From Stomorhina lunata (taxonomy: Eukaryota > Arthropoda > Insecta > Diptera > Rhiniidae): 64,000 nt of DNA. Position 1 is the stretch's first letter. Each line of letters starts with the position of its first letter. The notes below the pieces were generated by a model. The model ran no database searches. It was not told where the DNA came from and saw only the letters and a program-made list of their open reading frames with translations. Below are positions 48,900 to 61,340 of this stretch, in pieces. The translations under genes and the position numbers were made by a program. The DNA lies in the NCBI GenBank assembly GCA_933228675.1, contig OW121743.1, forward strand, positions 112,827,781-112,891,780, in the 5' to 3' direction.

Positions 48900-50380
48900 G
48901 TAAAATATGGTCATACACTAAAATTCCCAAACAAAAGCATAAATAATAGAGCGAAGAAGAAATATAAGAACAAGATAAAATATGGCCAGAATAAGAAGAA
49001 CAAATTTTAAAAGCAATTTACATTTTTTTTTATGGAAGAAAATTAAACAAAAATGAATATTGTCTACCTTTAGGCTGAATGTACATATGTAAAAAAAGAA
49101 AATGTATGTATTTTTGTTATTATTTACAAATGTCACCAACACTGTTGGACTATGTTCGAAAGGCAAAAAAATAAAAAATAAAAAATTCACAAAACATTAT
49201 TCCTTGGCCAGTCTCCTATTGAGGCCGTCTGTCAGGTAAATGACAGACAAATGTGCCACCAGACTGAAAAAGACATGTTGTATTTGTGCTTAGATGGACA
49301 TTTCAAAAATTGCTAGAGCAATATTTGAATTAACAGTCCAAGCAGAGTAGACCGAGAGCAGAGGCAGGCAAAGTTTAAAGCATTTAGATTAAAAAATGGC
49401 AGACCATATAAAACAGCCGCCAGCTGTTAAACTTAAAGAAAAATGAGTACAATAAACAACTATTAGATAAATAAATAGTCAGACCAAAGAACGAAAAAAA
49501 GTTTGAATTTAGTGGTTTTTATTATTTTTAGTTAGGCTAGAGGCTGCTAAAAGGAAAAAAATCTTGCTTGAAAATTAAATGACAAAATTAAGGGAAATAA
49601 ACAAAAATGTAGTCTACTCTCAGGCGTAAAAGCACAAATTGGTGAATTTTTTTTTTATTTTTGAAAAATGGCATTTAAAATTAACCCCCTAATTCATAAA
49701 CGAATAATAAAATGATGATCTTTCATTTAATTTTCATTATTTTTCGTTTGAATTTGGGCTAGATTTTTAAAACTTATTTTTTTTTTTATCAAATTTGTAA
49801 AAACTTCTCTTTAAAAGTGAATTTTTTAAAAACATATTTACACAAAAAATTTCAAAAAAATTTAATTTTGACAATATTTAGAAAAACAATTTATGTGGAG
49901 TATTAAAAAAAAAAACACTTCACTAGATACCTAAACGGAATCACAAAAAAAAATTATGTTAAAAAATTACAAACAAGTATAAGTACAAAAATATACATAT
50001 GCTTCAAAATTTAACATAAAACTCTTAAATAATAATAAAAAAATTTGCCTAAGGATAACAGCATAAAGACAACCATTAGAAAAAAGGCACAAAAGTAAAG
50101 AACACCGATCCAAAATTGAGGACAAACAACAAGAGTTTGCCAAAAAAAAAACTGGCAAAAATAACAAGATAAAAATGGAAAAGTAAAAAACAGAATTTTT
50201 GAGAATCTATTAAATACTGCAAAAGCATTTTCCATTTGATGTTAGAAATGTTATCACTTAAAATGTCAATATACTTTAGACAACGAATTTGCAAGAACAC
50301 ATGTATCTGTACCTAGGCAAGTACATAAATAGGTTATATGTATGTGTAACAAGCATATGGTGTATTCTAAAAGATACTGA
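48900..50380. other. Intron of the lectin gene, left unique part
   Basis: Starts at donor GTAAAA. It contains an imperfect palindrome at about 49686-49755; the remainder is unremarkable and T/F- or K-rich ORFs are compositional. Confidence 0.45.
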
Positions 50381-52850
50381 AAGAAATTTACTTTCTAAAG
50401 GAACTTTTTAAAAATTTTCTTTTTAAAGGAAAATTTTCAAAAATGTAGTCTTTTTTTTTGAAAAATTTACTTTTTATGGAAATTTTTGAAAAAAAAATAG
50501 TTTTAAAATAATTTTTCAAAATTTTACTTTTTATAGGAAATTTTTTAAAAATCTAGTTTTTAAAGGAAATTTTTAAAAAATTTACTTTAAAGGAATTTTA
50601 AAAAAATTTACTTTTTAAAGAAAATTTTTCAAAAATCTAGTTTTTAAAGAAAATTTTTCAAAAATTAACTTTTTAAAGGAAATTTTTCAAAAATCTACTT
50701 TTTATAGGAAATTTTTCAAAAATTTACATTTTGAAGTAAATTTTCCAAAAATTTCCTTTTTAAAGAGAATTTTCAAAAATTTACTTTTTAAAGAAATTTT
50801 TAAAAATTTAGGACTTTTTTCATAAATTTACTTTTTAATCTTTTTTAAAAATTTACTTCTTAAAAGAAATTTCCAAAATTAATTTTTTAAAGAAATTTTT
50901 AAAAATTGGGTTTTAAAAGGATTGTTTTTTAATTAAGTTCTTATAGAAAATTTTTAAAAAATTTACTTTTTAAAGGTAAATTTTCCAAAACTAATTTTTT
51001 CGAGAAAATGTTTCAAAAACTTACATTTAAAAGAAAATTTTACAAAAATTTATTTTTTAAAGAAAATTTTAAAAAGATTTACTTATTAAAGGTAACATTT
51101 CAAAAATTAACTTTTTAAAGGAAATTTTCAAAAATTTACTTTTAAAAAGAAATTTTACAAACATTTTTTAAAAAACTTACTTTTAAAGGAAATTTTTAAA
51201 AAATTAACTTTTTAAAGGAAATATTTCAAAAATTTACCTTTTAAAGGAAATTTAAAAAAAATATTTTTTAAAGGAAATTTTTAAAAATTTTAATTTTTAA
51301 GGAAATTTTTAAAATTTATTTTTAAAAGAAATTTTTAAAATTTTTATATATATACAAAAATTTATTTTTTAAAGAAAATTTTAAAAAGATTTACTTATTA
51401 AAGGTAATATTTCAAATGAAATTTTTTAAAAATTAACTTTTAAAGGAAATTCAATTTCAAAATTTTCCATTTTTATTGGAAATTTTTTAAACATTCTCTT
51501 TTCTTGCAGGAAATTTTTCAAAAAATTTCTATTTTTGTAGGAAATTTTTAAAAATTTTCTATTTTTACACAAAATTTTTCAAAAATTTGGTACTTTTAGA
51601 GGAAATATAATAACAGTAAATTTTTAAAGGAAATTTTTCAAAAATTTTCTAATTTTGTAGAATTTTTTTTTTAATTTTTTATTTTTATAGAAACTTTTTC
51701 AAAAATTTACTATTTTTATAGGAAATTTGTCAAAAATTTTATATTTTTATAGGAAATTTTTAAAAGATTTCTGTTTTTATAAGAAATTTTCCAATTTTTT
51801 TTTTTAATTTTTATAAGAAATTTTCCAAAATTTTTTTAATTGATAGAAACTTTTTCTACAATTTTCTATTTTTATAGGAAATTTTTCAAAAAGTTTCTAT
51901 TTTTATACGAAAATTTTAAAAAATTTTCTATTTTGATAAGAAAATTTTCAAATTTTTTTATTTTTACAGGAAATTTTTCTAAAATTTTCTATTTTTATAG
52001 GAAATTTTTAAAAAATGTTCTATTTTTATGGGAAATTTATAAAAAAAATTTCCTATTTTTGTAGGAAATTTTTCAAAAATTTTCTATTTTTATAGGAAAT
52101 TTTTCAAAATTTTCTATTTTTATAGGAAATTTTTCCAAAATTTTCTATTTTAATAGAAAATTTTCTATTTTTATACAAAATTTTTAAAAAATTTTCTATT
52201 TTCATAAGGAATTTTTCAAAAATTTTCTATTTTTATAGGAAATTTTTCAAAAATTTTCTATTTTTATAGGAAATTTTTCAAAAATTTTCTGTTTTTATGG
52301 GAAATTTTCCAAAAATTTTCTATTTTTATAGGAAATTTTTTAAAAATTTTCTATTTTTATAGGAAATTTTTCAATTTTTATAGGAAATTTTTTCTATTTT
52401 TATAGGAAATTTTTCAAAAATTTTCTATTTTTATAGGAAACTTTTTAAAAATGTTCTATTTTTATAGGAAATTTTTCAAAAATTTTCTATTTTTATAGGA
52501 AATTTTTCAAAAATTTTCTATTTTTACAGGAAATTTTTCAAAAATTTTCTATTTTTATAGGAAATTTTTCAAAAATTTTCTATTTTTATAGGAAATTTTT
52601 CAAAAATTTTCTATTTCTATAGGAAATTTTTCAAAAATTTTCTATTTTTATAGGAAATTTTTCAAAAATGTTCTATTTTTTTTAGAAAATTTTTCAAAAA
52701 TTTTCTATTTTTATAGAATATTTTTCAAAAAAATTTCTATTTTTATAGGAAATTTTTCAAAAATTTTCTATTTTTAATAGAAAATTTTTCAAAAAGTTTG
52801 TATTTTTATAGGCAATTCTTCAAAAGATTACTATTTTTATAAAAATGTTT
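50380..52850. repeat. Minisatellite array M, inside the lectin gene intron
   Basis: 50380-51430 are degenerate units with TTTACTTTTTAAAGGAAATT. 51430-52850 are ~31 bp units TTTTTATAGGAAATTTTTCA plus AAAATTTTCTA, homogeneous at 52200-52680. The boundary between the two linkers is near 51430-51640. Confidence 0.92.
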
Positions 52851-53850
52851 CTATTATTATTTAATTCTCTATTTTTATTAAATTGTTTTTAAAAACTGCA
52901 CAATTTTTTACAAAAATTTAAATGTTTTTTTTTAGAGATAATGTTTTTGATACTAAGTTTTTTATGGGCCTCCCAAATACAGCCAAATCTTTAGATAAAT
53001 AGAAGGATATGTTCATGTTAATACATATGTTGTTCAGATAAACATAAGTATGTTTAGTCAAGCATAGACAACCCATCGACATAAGTAAAAAAGCATAAGC
53101 AAATAAACATTATTTTCAAGAATATATCCAATGATATACAATCCTACCAAGTAAAGAAAAAAGTCGAAAAAAATTGTACATATAAAATATATACAAAAAA
53201 TTGTATAAAAATACTAAAAGCAGCCAATGCAATAAAAAGCCAAATAAGACAAAATAAATGAATGGCAAAACGTATGAATGAGGGGATTGACGACTGACTG
53301 AACAAGTGAATGAACGACTGAATAATACAAAGAGGATCTTATGTGATTTTTAGTATTTTGTAGCGACAAGGTGTCACAGTGGCACTGACATGACAAACAC
53401 GTTCTTAAATTTAATACAATAAGGATTTTTTTCTGTATATTCTTTTTTTCGAATTGCTTTTACTAAAGTCTTTTATTTTGAGTTTTTATATTTATACAAA
53501 GATAAATTTTGTAGAAATGGTGAAGGTGTAAGTGTGCGATTTCTGCACATTTATCTTGTCATTTGTTGCTTTTTCCCCACTTTTTTCACATTTTTATTGT
53601 TGAAAGTAAATTAAAAGCGACAATTTAAATTTTTTGAAAATTGTCTGTAATATTTATGGCTTATTTAGATATAATTGAGTAGAAAATGTTGAGGGAACAA
53701 ATTTAAATGTAATTTTTTTGTATTGAAATGAAAAAGAATTTAATAATGTTTTATAAGGAGTTATATAAATTTAAGAATTAAGTGTATCTTTGTCAGGATT
53801 CCCTGAATCCTTATACAAGTAGACAATATTTATTACTTCCAATATTCTTT
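52851..53850. other. Intronic DNA between arrays M and N
   Basis: A weak GAAT/GACT-type repeat lies near 53255-53330. No exon is recognised. Confidence 0.4.
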
Positions 53851-53854
53851 CAAA

Positions 53855-55700
53855 ACAGAGAATTTTTTAAAATTTTGAAAAATTTCCTACAAAAGTAGAA
53901 ATTTTTTGAAAAATTTCCTAAAAAAATAGAAAATTTTTGACAAAATCCTTATAAAAATATTTTATAAGAATATTTTTCAAAAATTTCCTATAATAATAGG
54001 AAAGTTTTTAAAAATTTGCTATAAAAATAATAAGTTTTAGAAAAATTTCCTGTAAAAATAGGAAGTTTTTAAAAAATTTCCTATAAAAATAGTAAATTTT
54101 TAAAAAAATGTCCTTTAAAATAGGAAATTTTTAAAAAATTTGCTATAATAATAGGAAATTTTTGAAAAAATCCTTATAAAAATATGAAATTTTTAAAAAT
54201 TTCCTATAAAATTTGATTTTTTTGAAAAATTTCCTTTAAAAATAGGAAGTTTTTGAAAAATTTTCTATAAAAATTGGTAATATTTGAAAAATTTCCTATA
54301 AAAATAGAACATTTTTTAAAAATTTCCTATGAAAATAGAATTTTTTTTTTTTAAATATCCTACAAAGTAGTAAATTTTTTAAAAATTTCTTATAAAATAA
54401 TAAATTTTTGGAAAATTTCCTATAAAAATCGTAAATTTTTGAAAAATTTCCTATAAGATAGTAATGTTTTGAAAAATTTCCTATAAAAACATTAAATTTT
54501 TGAAAGATTTCCTAAAAAAAAATAGGAAATTTTTGAGAAATTTCCTATAAAAATAGGAAATTTTTGAGAAATTTCCTATAAAAATAGGAAATTTTTGAGA
54601 AATTTCCTATAAAAATAGGAAATTTTTGAAAAAATTCCTATAAAAATAGGAAATTTTTGAAAAATTTCCTATAAAAATAGGAAATTTTTGAAAAATTTCC
54701 TATAAAAATAGGAAATTTTTGAAAAATTTCCTATAAAAATAGGAAATTTTTGAAAAATTTCCTATAAAAATAGGAAATTTTTGAAAAATTTCCTATAAAA
54801 ATAGGAAATTTTTGAAAAATTTCCTATAAAAATAGGAAATTTTTGAAAAATTTCCTATAAAAATAGGAAATTTTTGAAAAATTTCCTATAAAAATAGGAA
54901 ATTTTTGAAAAATTTCCTATAAAAATAGGAAATTTTTGAAAAATTTCCTATAAAAATAGGAAATTTTTGAAAAATTTCCTATAAAAATAGGAAATTTTTG
55001 AAAAATTTCCTATAAAAATAGGAAAAATTTCCTATAAAAAAAGGAAATTTTTGAAAAATTTCCTATAAAAATAGGAAATTTTTGAAAAATTTCCTATAAA
55101 AATAGGAAATTTTTGAAAAATTTCCTATAAAAATAAGAAATTTTTGAAAAATTTCCTATAAAAATAGGAAATTTTTGAAAAATTTCCTATAAAAATAGTA
55201 AATTTTTGAAAAATTTCCTATAAGATTGGATTTTTTTGAAAAATTTCCTTTAAAAATAGGAAGTTTTTGAAAAATCTTCTATAAAAATAGGTAATATTTG
55301 AAAAATTTCCTATAAAAATAGAACATTCTTTAAAAATTTCCTATGAAAATAGAAAATTTTTTTAAAATTTCCTATAAAATAGTAAATTTTTTTAAAAATT
55401 TCCTATAATATAGTAAATTTTTGATAATTTCCTATAAAAATCGTAAATTTTTGAAAAATTTGCTATAAAAATATAATTTTTTTGAAAAATTTCCTATAAA
55501 AAGAGTAAATTTTGAAAATTTTCCTAAAAAAATAGTAAATTTTTGAAAAATTTCCTAAAAAAATAGTAAATTCTTGAAAAATTTCCTATAAAAATAGAAA
55601 TTAAATTTTTGAAAAAGGTTTAAAAAAAACTTTTTAAAACTTGTCCTATAAAAATAGGACAATTTTGGAAAATTTTCCCATTTCAAATCAAATTTTTCAA
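53855..55700. repeat. Minisatellite array N, inverted relative to M
   Basis: ~31 bp units GAAAAATTTCCTATAAAAAT plus AGGAAATTTTT, nearly perfect from 54530 to 55200. They are the reverse complement of the units in array M of the same intron. Confidence 0.95.
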
Positions 55701-55943
55701 AACATGATTATTGAAAAAATCCTTTAAAAATTGGCTTTCAAATTTTCTTTAAAAAGCTAATTTTTTAAATCCCCTTTTAGATGTGCAAAATCTTAATTTT
55801 TAGAAGCAAATTTAAAGAAAGTCCCTTTATGATTATGAATTCTGTGTACTTCAAAAATCATGCAAATTTATTTATTTAAATAAAGTTTTTGGTATCCACT
55901 GATTTTTTACCATTTTCCTATTTTGTTCTGTTTTTCTTCATAG

Positions 55944-56058
55944 TCGACAACAGTTTTCAATTTGATGCAACCAGAGACCTTTTAAGAGAATTAGATGTTA
56001 ACGACATTGTTTGGATTGGTCTTATGAGACCTCAAAGCTCTGATCGTTTTATGTGGTC
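55944..56058 (+). CDS. C-type lectin-domain gene, second recognised exon (WIGL segment)
   Basis: The exon is bounded by a pyrimidine-rich acceptor ending CTTCATAG and a consensus donor GTAAGT. It continues the frame of the exon 7,044 bp upstream (phase 1 in, phase 2 out) and encodes residues 44-81 plus two bases. It contains a helix-like DATRDLLRELDVND and then VWIGLMRPQSSDRFMWS, which matches the highly conserved WIGL core and the following W of C-type lectin-like domains. Splice phases, conserved motif and lack of stops make this a confident coding exon although it is only 115 bp. It lies between two dense minisatellite-bearing introns. Confidence 0.88.
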
Positions 56059-57290
56059 GTAAGTATAAAATATAGAAATATAACTACTAAATTTCCAACA
56101 TGCATACATATATTACTATTATATAAATAAACAAGGGGGTCTTTACACTGTATGGTTTTGGTCATTGTTTTTAACAGATTAGGAACCTAAGCAAAGCTTC
56201 GCTGAGTGTTTATTTTAGTAAGTTAAAATTTTTTTCTGGTGTACATAAATAAAGCATAAAGTGTAAAGATGCCTTACTATTTACGATGTGTATATGTGTT
56301 AAATCAGTACCAAAAATATTTATATGTAAATACATGAATATGTAAATATATATATATGGATATATCTCAACACAAACACTCATTCAAATTTTAATACCCC
56401 TAAAACTAGACAATAGTTAAATATAAGTTTTATGAACCATGTTTATTTTTATATATAAAAAATTTATAGAAATAAACAAATTTTTTGTTGCTTTTTATTT
56501 TTACACAAATTGTACATTCAACCATAATTTTATGTTTTTTTTTTTTGCTATACATTGGATTATGTATGAGTAGGGAGTAGCTATAAAATGTATAGAAAAT
56601 ATTAAAAATGTATATTATTTAAGGATGTGCGAGAAATTATTAAAAACTTTGTTTACATGTGACTGAATATTTATTGATTTTTTATTTGAAAACTGTTGGT
56701 TGGTTTTGCAAATACTTTAACTTGGCAACAAACAACATCCATCCAACCTTATACATACATACAATTTACATAACCTATAGAAAAAAGTGTGAATATTTAG
56801 GGATGTCTATAAATATAGGATGTTTTTGTGTAACAGCAGCAAGGACAAACTTTTTATTATATATTTAATAAGAAGTGTTTTATACAAAGGATATTATGAA
56901 AATAAAAACAATTTGCTTTGTTTTATTTTTCTTTTCTGAGAGGGGGGGAAGGTCATAATTTGAAGCTTAATTTAAAGTAAAAATGAGAATTCTGCAGTAA
57001 AGCTTAACTAAGCGAAACAAATGATTTTTCTTTTGGAAATTGAAAAAAAATAATTTAAAATAAGGATATTAAACTTTCTCTTTTAAAAAATAAACTTTAA
57101 AGTGTTTAGGCCTGTCTTAAATGAAATTTAAAGTTATAAAATTTAAAAGCTAGAAATGATTACACTTTACTTTAAATATCTTTCTGATTATTCTTTAGGT
57201 ATTTTTCATCATAGAAGTACTATTTTTTATATATCAAAAATTTTAAGGTTTAGATTTAAAAATATTAAAAACGTCAAGCTTCGCACATTG
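56059..57290. other. Intron of the lectin gene, left unique part
   Basis: Starts at donor GTAAGT; contains short TA runs and no recognised feature. Confidence 0.45.
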
Positions 57291-57294
57291 AAAT

Positions 57295-57520
57295 TTTTTT
57301 GGTGCATTTGATTTCTAAGTCTGTTTGCATATATTTAGTATTGGACTTCAATGCCTCTGATTCACTTTTTTTGTATCAGCTCTAGTTTTCGAGATATTAA
57401 CTTTTTAAGAAAACTATATAGTTATGTAATTTGTAGCAACATAACTAAATAACGGTTTATTCTATTTAGTAAAAATAAAAAACCGAAATTCGGCTACAAT
57501 ATTATCTTAACGCAACATTA
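57295..57520 (+). repeat. Dispersed repeat module, copy 1
   Basis: It is homologous in inverted orientation to 60225-60470; shared landmarks are TCAGCTCTAGTTTTCGA and AACATAACTAA. Confidence 0.7.
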
Positions 57521-57589
57521 ACATTGTATTGATTACGTGGAGTTATTTCGGAGATATTGCTCAACTTTGGATGAAACAATTTGTATACC

Positions 57590-57715
57590 CTTTATTACTA
57601 TTGATGGTGGGTATTATAAGATAGTGCTGTTATATGTAACTCATAAAAAATCTTGGTCTTTGACCCACATGTAAGTATAAAAATAGACTTAGAATCACTT
57701 CCTGAGTCGAAAATT
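57590..57715 (-). mobile_element. DINE-like element end fragment
   Basis: GTATACCCTTTATTACTATT and GATGGTGGGTATTATAA form the terminal hairpin-like end, followed by TGTAACTCATAA and TTAGAATCACTTCCTGAGTC. The element breaks off right before the position of its GTCC tract, where array O starts. Confidence 0.65.
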
Positions 57716-59670
57716 TTATTCGCATAAATTCGCTTTTATAGAAAATGTATTCAATTAAATTTGATTTTATAGAAAATTTGTTCCAACGAATTTGTTCTAA
57801 CGAATTCTTATATTAAAAAACTATTCGAATAAATTTATTTTTATTAAAATTTGATGCAAATAATGTTGCTTTTAATGAAAAACTTAATCGAATAAATATT
57901 TTTTATAAAAATTTTATTCGAATAATTTTGGTTATAAAGAAAATTTATTCGAATAAATTTGCTTTTATGGAAAACTTATTTGAACTATTTTTCTTCATAA
58001 ATTGTACTCGAATAAATCTGCTTTTATAGAAAATTTATTCGAATAAATTTACTTTTATAGAAAATTTAATCGATAAAATTTGATTTAATAGAAACTTTTT
58101 ATTAAAAAATTATTCTAATAAGTATATTTTTAATAAAATTTGATGCAAATAATTTAGCTTTTTATGAAAAATTTAATCGAATAAATATTTTTTTAAAAAT
58201 TTTATTCAAATAATTTTGCTTATATAGAAAATTTATTCGAATAAATTTGCTTTTGTGGAAATTTTATTCAAAAAATTTATTCAAACTATTTCTTCTCTAG
58301 AAATTGTATTCGAATAAATCTTTTATAGAAAATTTGTTCGAACAAATTTACTTTTATAGAAAATTTATTCGATTAAATTTGATTTTATAGTAAAATGTTC
58401 GAACTAATTTTTATATTAAAATATTATTCTAATAAGGATATTTTTATTAAAATTTGATGGAAATAATTTTGTTATTAATGAAAAAATTATGGGAAAATTT
58501 ATTTGAATAAAAATATTTTTATACAAATTTGATTCGAGTTTTTTTGATATTAAAGAAAAATTTATTTGAATATTTTTTTTTTAGAAATTTTATTCGAATA
58601 ATTTTGCATTTATAGAAATTTTATTTGAATAAATTTGCTTTTACAAAAAACTTATTCAAATAAATGTGTTAAAAAAAATTTATTCTATTCCCGTTTATAG
58701 AAATTTTATTCGAATAATTTTACTTTTATAGAAATTCTATTCGATTAAATTTGTTTTTATAATAAAACGTATTTGAATAAATTTGACTTTATGAAATTTG
58801 ATTCGAATCAATTTTGCTTTTATAACAATTTATTCGATTTGCTTTAATAGAAATTTTATTCGAATAAATTTGTTTTATAGAAAATTAATCGAATTAACTT
58901 GCTCTAATTTAAAACTTATTCGAATAAATTAGCTTTTACTGAAAATTTATGCGAATAAAAATATTTTTGTAAAAATTTTATCTTATTTATTTTGCTATCA
59001 ATGAAAAATTTATTCGAATAATTTTTTTTTATACAATTTTTTTTTCCAATAAATTTGTTTTTATAGAAATTAAATTCGAATAAATTGGCTTTTATAGAAA
59101 ACTTAGTTGAATAAATTTGTTTTTACAAAAAACTTATTTGAGTAAATTTGCTTTAATTGAAAATTTATTGGAATAAATTTGCTTTTATGAAAAATTTATT
59201 CAAACAAATTTTTATAAAAAATGTATTCGAATAAAAATATTTTAATTGAAATTATTTTGCTATTAATGAATAATTTTTTTTATAGAAATTTTAGTCGAAT
59301 AACCTTGCTTTTATAGAAATTTTATTTGAATAATTTTGCTTTTTAAGAAATTATATTTGAAAAAATTGGCTTTTGCAGAAAATTTATTCGAATAAATTTG
59401 CTTTTATAGAAAATTGATACGAGTCAATTTGTTTTTACAAAAAAATTATTCGAATACTTTTGCTTTTATAGAAATTTTATTCGAATACTTTTGCTTTTAT
59501 AGAAATTTTATTCGAATAAATTTGTTTTTATTAAAAATTTATTAGAATTCATTTATTTTAATAGAAAATTAATTCGAATAAATTAGCTTTAGTTAAAAAT
59601 TTGTTCGAATAAATTTGCTTTTATAGAAAATTTATTGAAAAAAATTTGCTTTTACAAAAAATTTTTTTAC
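57710..59670. repeat. Minisatellite array O (TTCGAA type)
   Basis: ~31 bp units built of TTTATTCGAATAAATTT and GCTTTTATAGAAAAT. The TTCGAA dyad is private to this array. It lies in the 4,711 bp intron between lectin exons 2 and 3. Confidence 0.92.
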
Positions 59671-60215
59671 TTAATAGTTTTTTACTAATACATCAATACG
59701 AATCGAGTTTTAAAAAACATTTTTTGGAATGAAAGGCGAACCTCTCTATTATATCTATTGTTTGGTGCCAAAAGAGTCAATGTCAAAAAAAAAAAAAAGA
59801 TTTAAGAAAATTTGATTTACAATTTTTATTTTCAATATAAATTCATACTAACATCGCCCAGAAAGTCCTAAGTTAAATTAGAGATTAATTAACTTAGAGA
59901 TTAACTATTGCAGCCAAATGAAAGAGGCTAAAGGAATTAACTCAAAACATCTGAAAATTGACATTGGCCCTTTTAGCACCAAGCCACAGATAAACGAAAA
60001 ATTACTAGTTTTCGAATTTTTGTAAAACAACACGATGTAAATTCACAAAATTAATGACAAAATCAAAACTATTGCGTCCATATTAACAGGAAATATTGTA
60101 TTATATGCGGGGCATATCTGGCTATATGGCTATAGAAAAATATTGGACCTTTGTCTATTTTTAGTGAATTTTTGAAAAACAAAAAAAAAATGTAAATAAT
60201 ATTTTTTCGTCATAT
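59671..60215. other. Intronic DNA, no feature recognised
   Basis: Nothing supported beyond A/T-rich sequence. Confidence 0.4.
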
Positions 60216-60224
60216 ACTTGGCTA

Positions 60225-60470
60225 TAAGTAGAGTAAATATTATGAAAGGGCCTCGTGAAGGTATTATTGTAGCTAAATTTAGATTTTTTCTCTTCACTTA
60301 GTAGGGTAAACTGTTCCTTAGTTATGTTACACAAAATCGTGTAACTACATAATTTAAAAAAAATATATATATATATATATCGAAAACTAGAGCTGATCAA
60401 TAAAAAGTGAGTTAGAGGAAATGGAACCCCATTGAAGAAGTACACAAATTGTTTAAACAATTAAAGGTAC
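60225..60470 (-). repeat. Dispersed repeat module, copy 2 (inverted)
   Basis: Reverse-complement homologue of 57295-57520, with a (TA)n run at about 60363-60380 replacing part of the other copy. Confidence 0.7.
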
Positions 60471-60769
60471 CATTTTTGGTGTTGGGCTGTGTAATACAAT
60501 AATTTTTATCCCTTCAAATAAATCGTTCTTTTATTTTATTATTAAAATTTATACTTATTAAACTTGCAACTGTATTTATGTCCTTGTTTCTTATTTAATT
60601 TACTGGCACTTCCGATACAAACTTATTTATTTATATACTATTTTTTCTCATTATATCCAATTTATTGTCTTTCACTCCCTTAAATCTTCAATGTCATGTT
60701 TATTACCAATTTTATTTTTCTTATTTTTTTGTCCACACTCAATTTTTATTACATTTCCATATCAAGTAG

Positions 60770-60930
60770 CAACTCTAGACCTCTGGTGGCTGACACTGGC
60801 TATTGGGCTGAGTCTTTGCCCTTAATGGATGCACCATTGTGCGCTGTAATTGATCCCATACGTGATTATCGTTGGCATGCCCTGAGATGTGGTGGTCCTG
60901 AGACAGCTTCATTTTTATGTGAAATGCCAG
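60770..60930 (+). CDS. C-type lectin-domain gene, third recognised exon (end of lectin fold)
   Basis: This exon encodes residues 82-135 plus one base and completes the lectin fold. Cysteines C106, C122 and C132 sit in APLCAVI, LRCGG and SFLCEM; with C34 from the earlier exon they make the canonical four-cysteine set. The calcium and sugar motifs are absent: no EPN or QPD precedes C106, and the WND position reads RWHALRC. The fold is therefore probably used for protein contacts rather than calcium-dependent sugar binding. The donor is GTATGA, phase 1. The acceptor is a NAGNAG (AAGTAG, 60764-60769): I start the exon after the second AG, but using the first would add one serine in frame. Confidence 0.88.
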
Positions 60931-61133
60931 GTATGAAAATGAAAGGAATAAGAATATAAGAAATTTCCACAAAACTTAATTAAACCACAATTTAAATCAA
61001 ACAATGTCTGGAGTAATCAGATTTTTGTCTTTTTTTTTGGAAATTAATTTAATATAATTTTCTTTGGACTGTGAAATTTTTTGCTTATATTTTCTACTTT
61101 TGTTCGTTTCTTTTGTGTGTTGAACTCTTGTAG

Positions 61134-61273
61134 TACCCAGCTGGGCAGATGCTTGCAATTTAAAGGATATGCCAAATTTAACTTTACAATATATGGCTGA
61201 TACTGCCAGCATTGAGTTAATACGAAATTGCCAGGAAGAGGGCTTGTTAAGGACCATGTGCAGAGGCAAACAG
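61134..61273 (+). CDS. C-type lectin-domain gene, fourth recognised exon (cysteine module after the lectin fold)
   Basis: The exon follows a 203 bp intron with acceptor TGTAG and ends in CAG before GTGGGT; it enters in phase 1 and leaves in phase 0. It encodes residues 136-182, VPSWADAC onward, with three cysteines (C143, C168, C178), a sequon NLT at 150-152, and the run RTMCRGKQ. The spacing, with a C-x-G-x near the end, resembles the first three cysteines of a sushi/CCP module, the type that often follows the lectin domain in insect selectin-like proteins such as furrowed. That resemblance is my inference. There is no transmembrane segment. Confidence 0.85.
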
Positions 61274-61340
61274 GTGGGTTATGGAATTTAAATCATTAAA
61301 TAAATTTATTAAATTGAAAAGTTAAAATAATAATTTTCAG

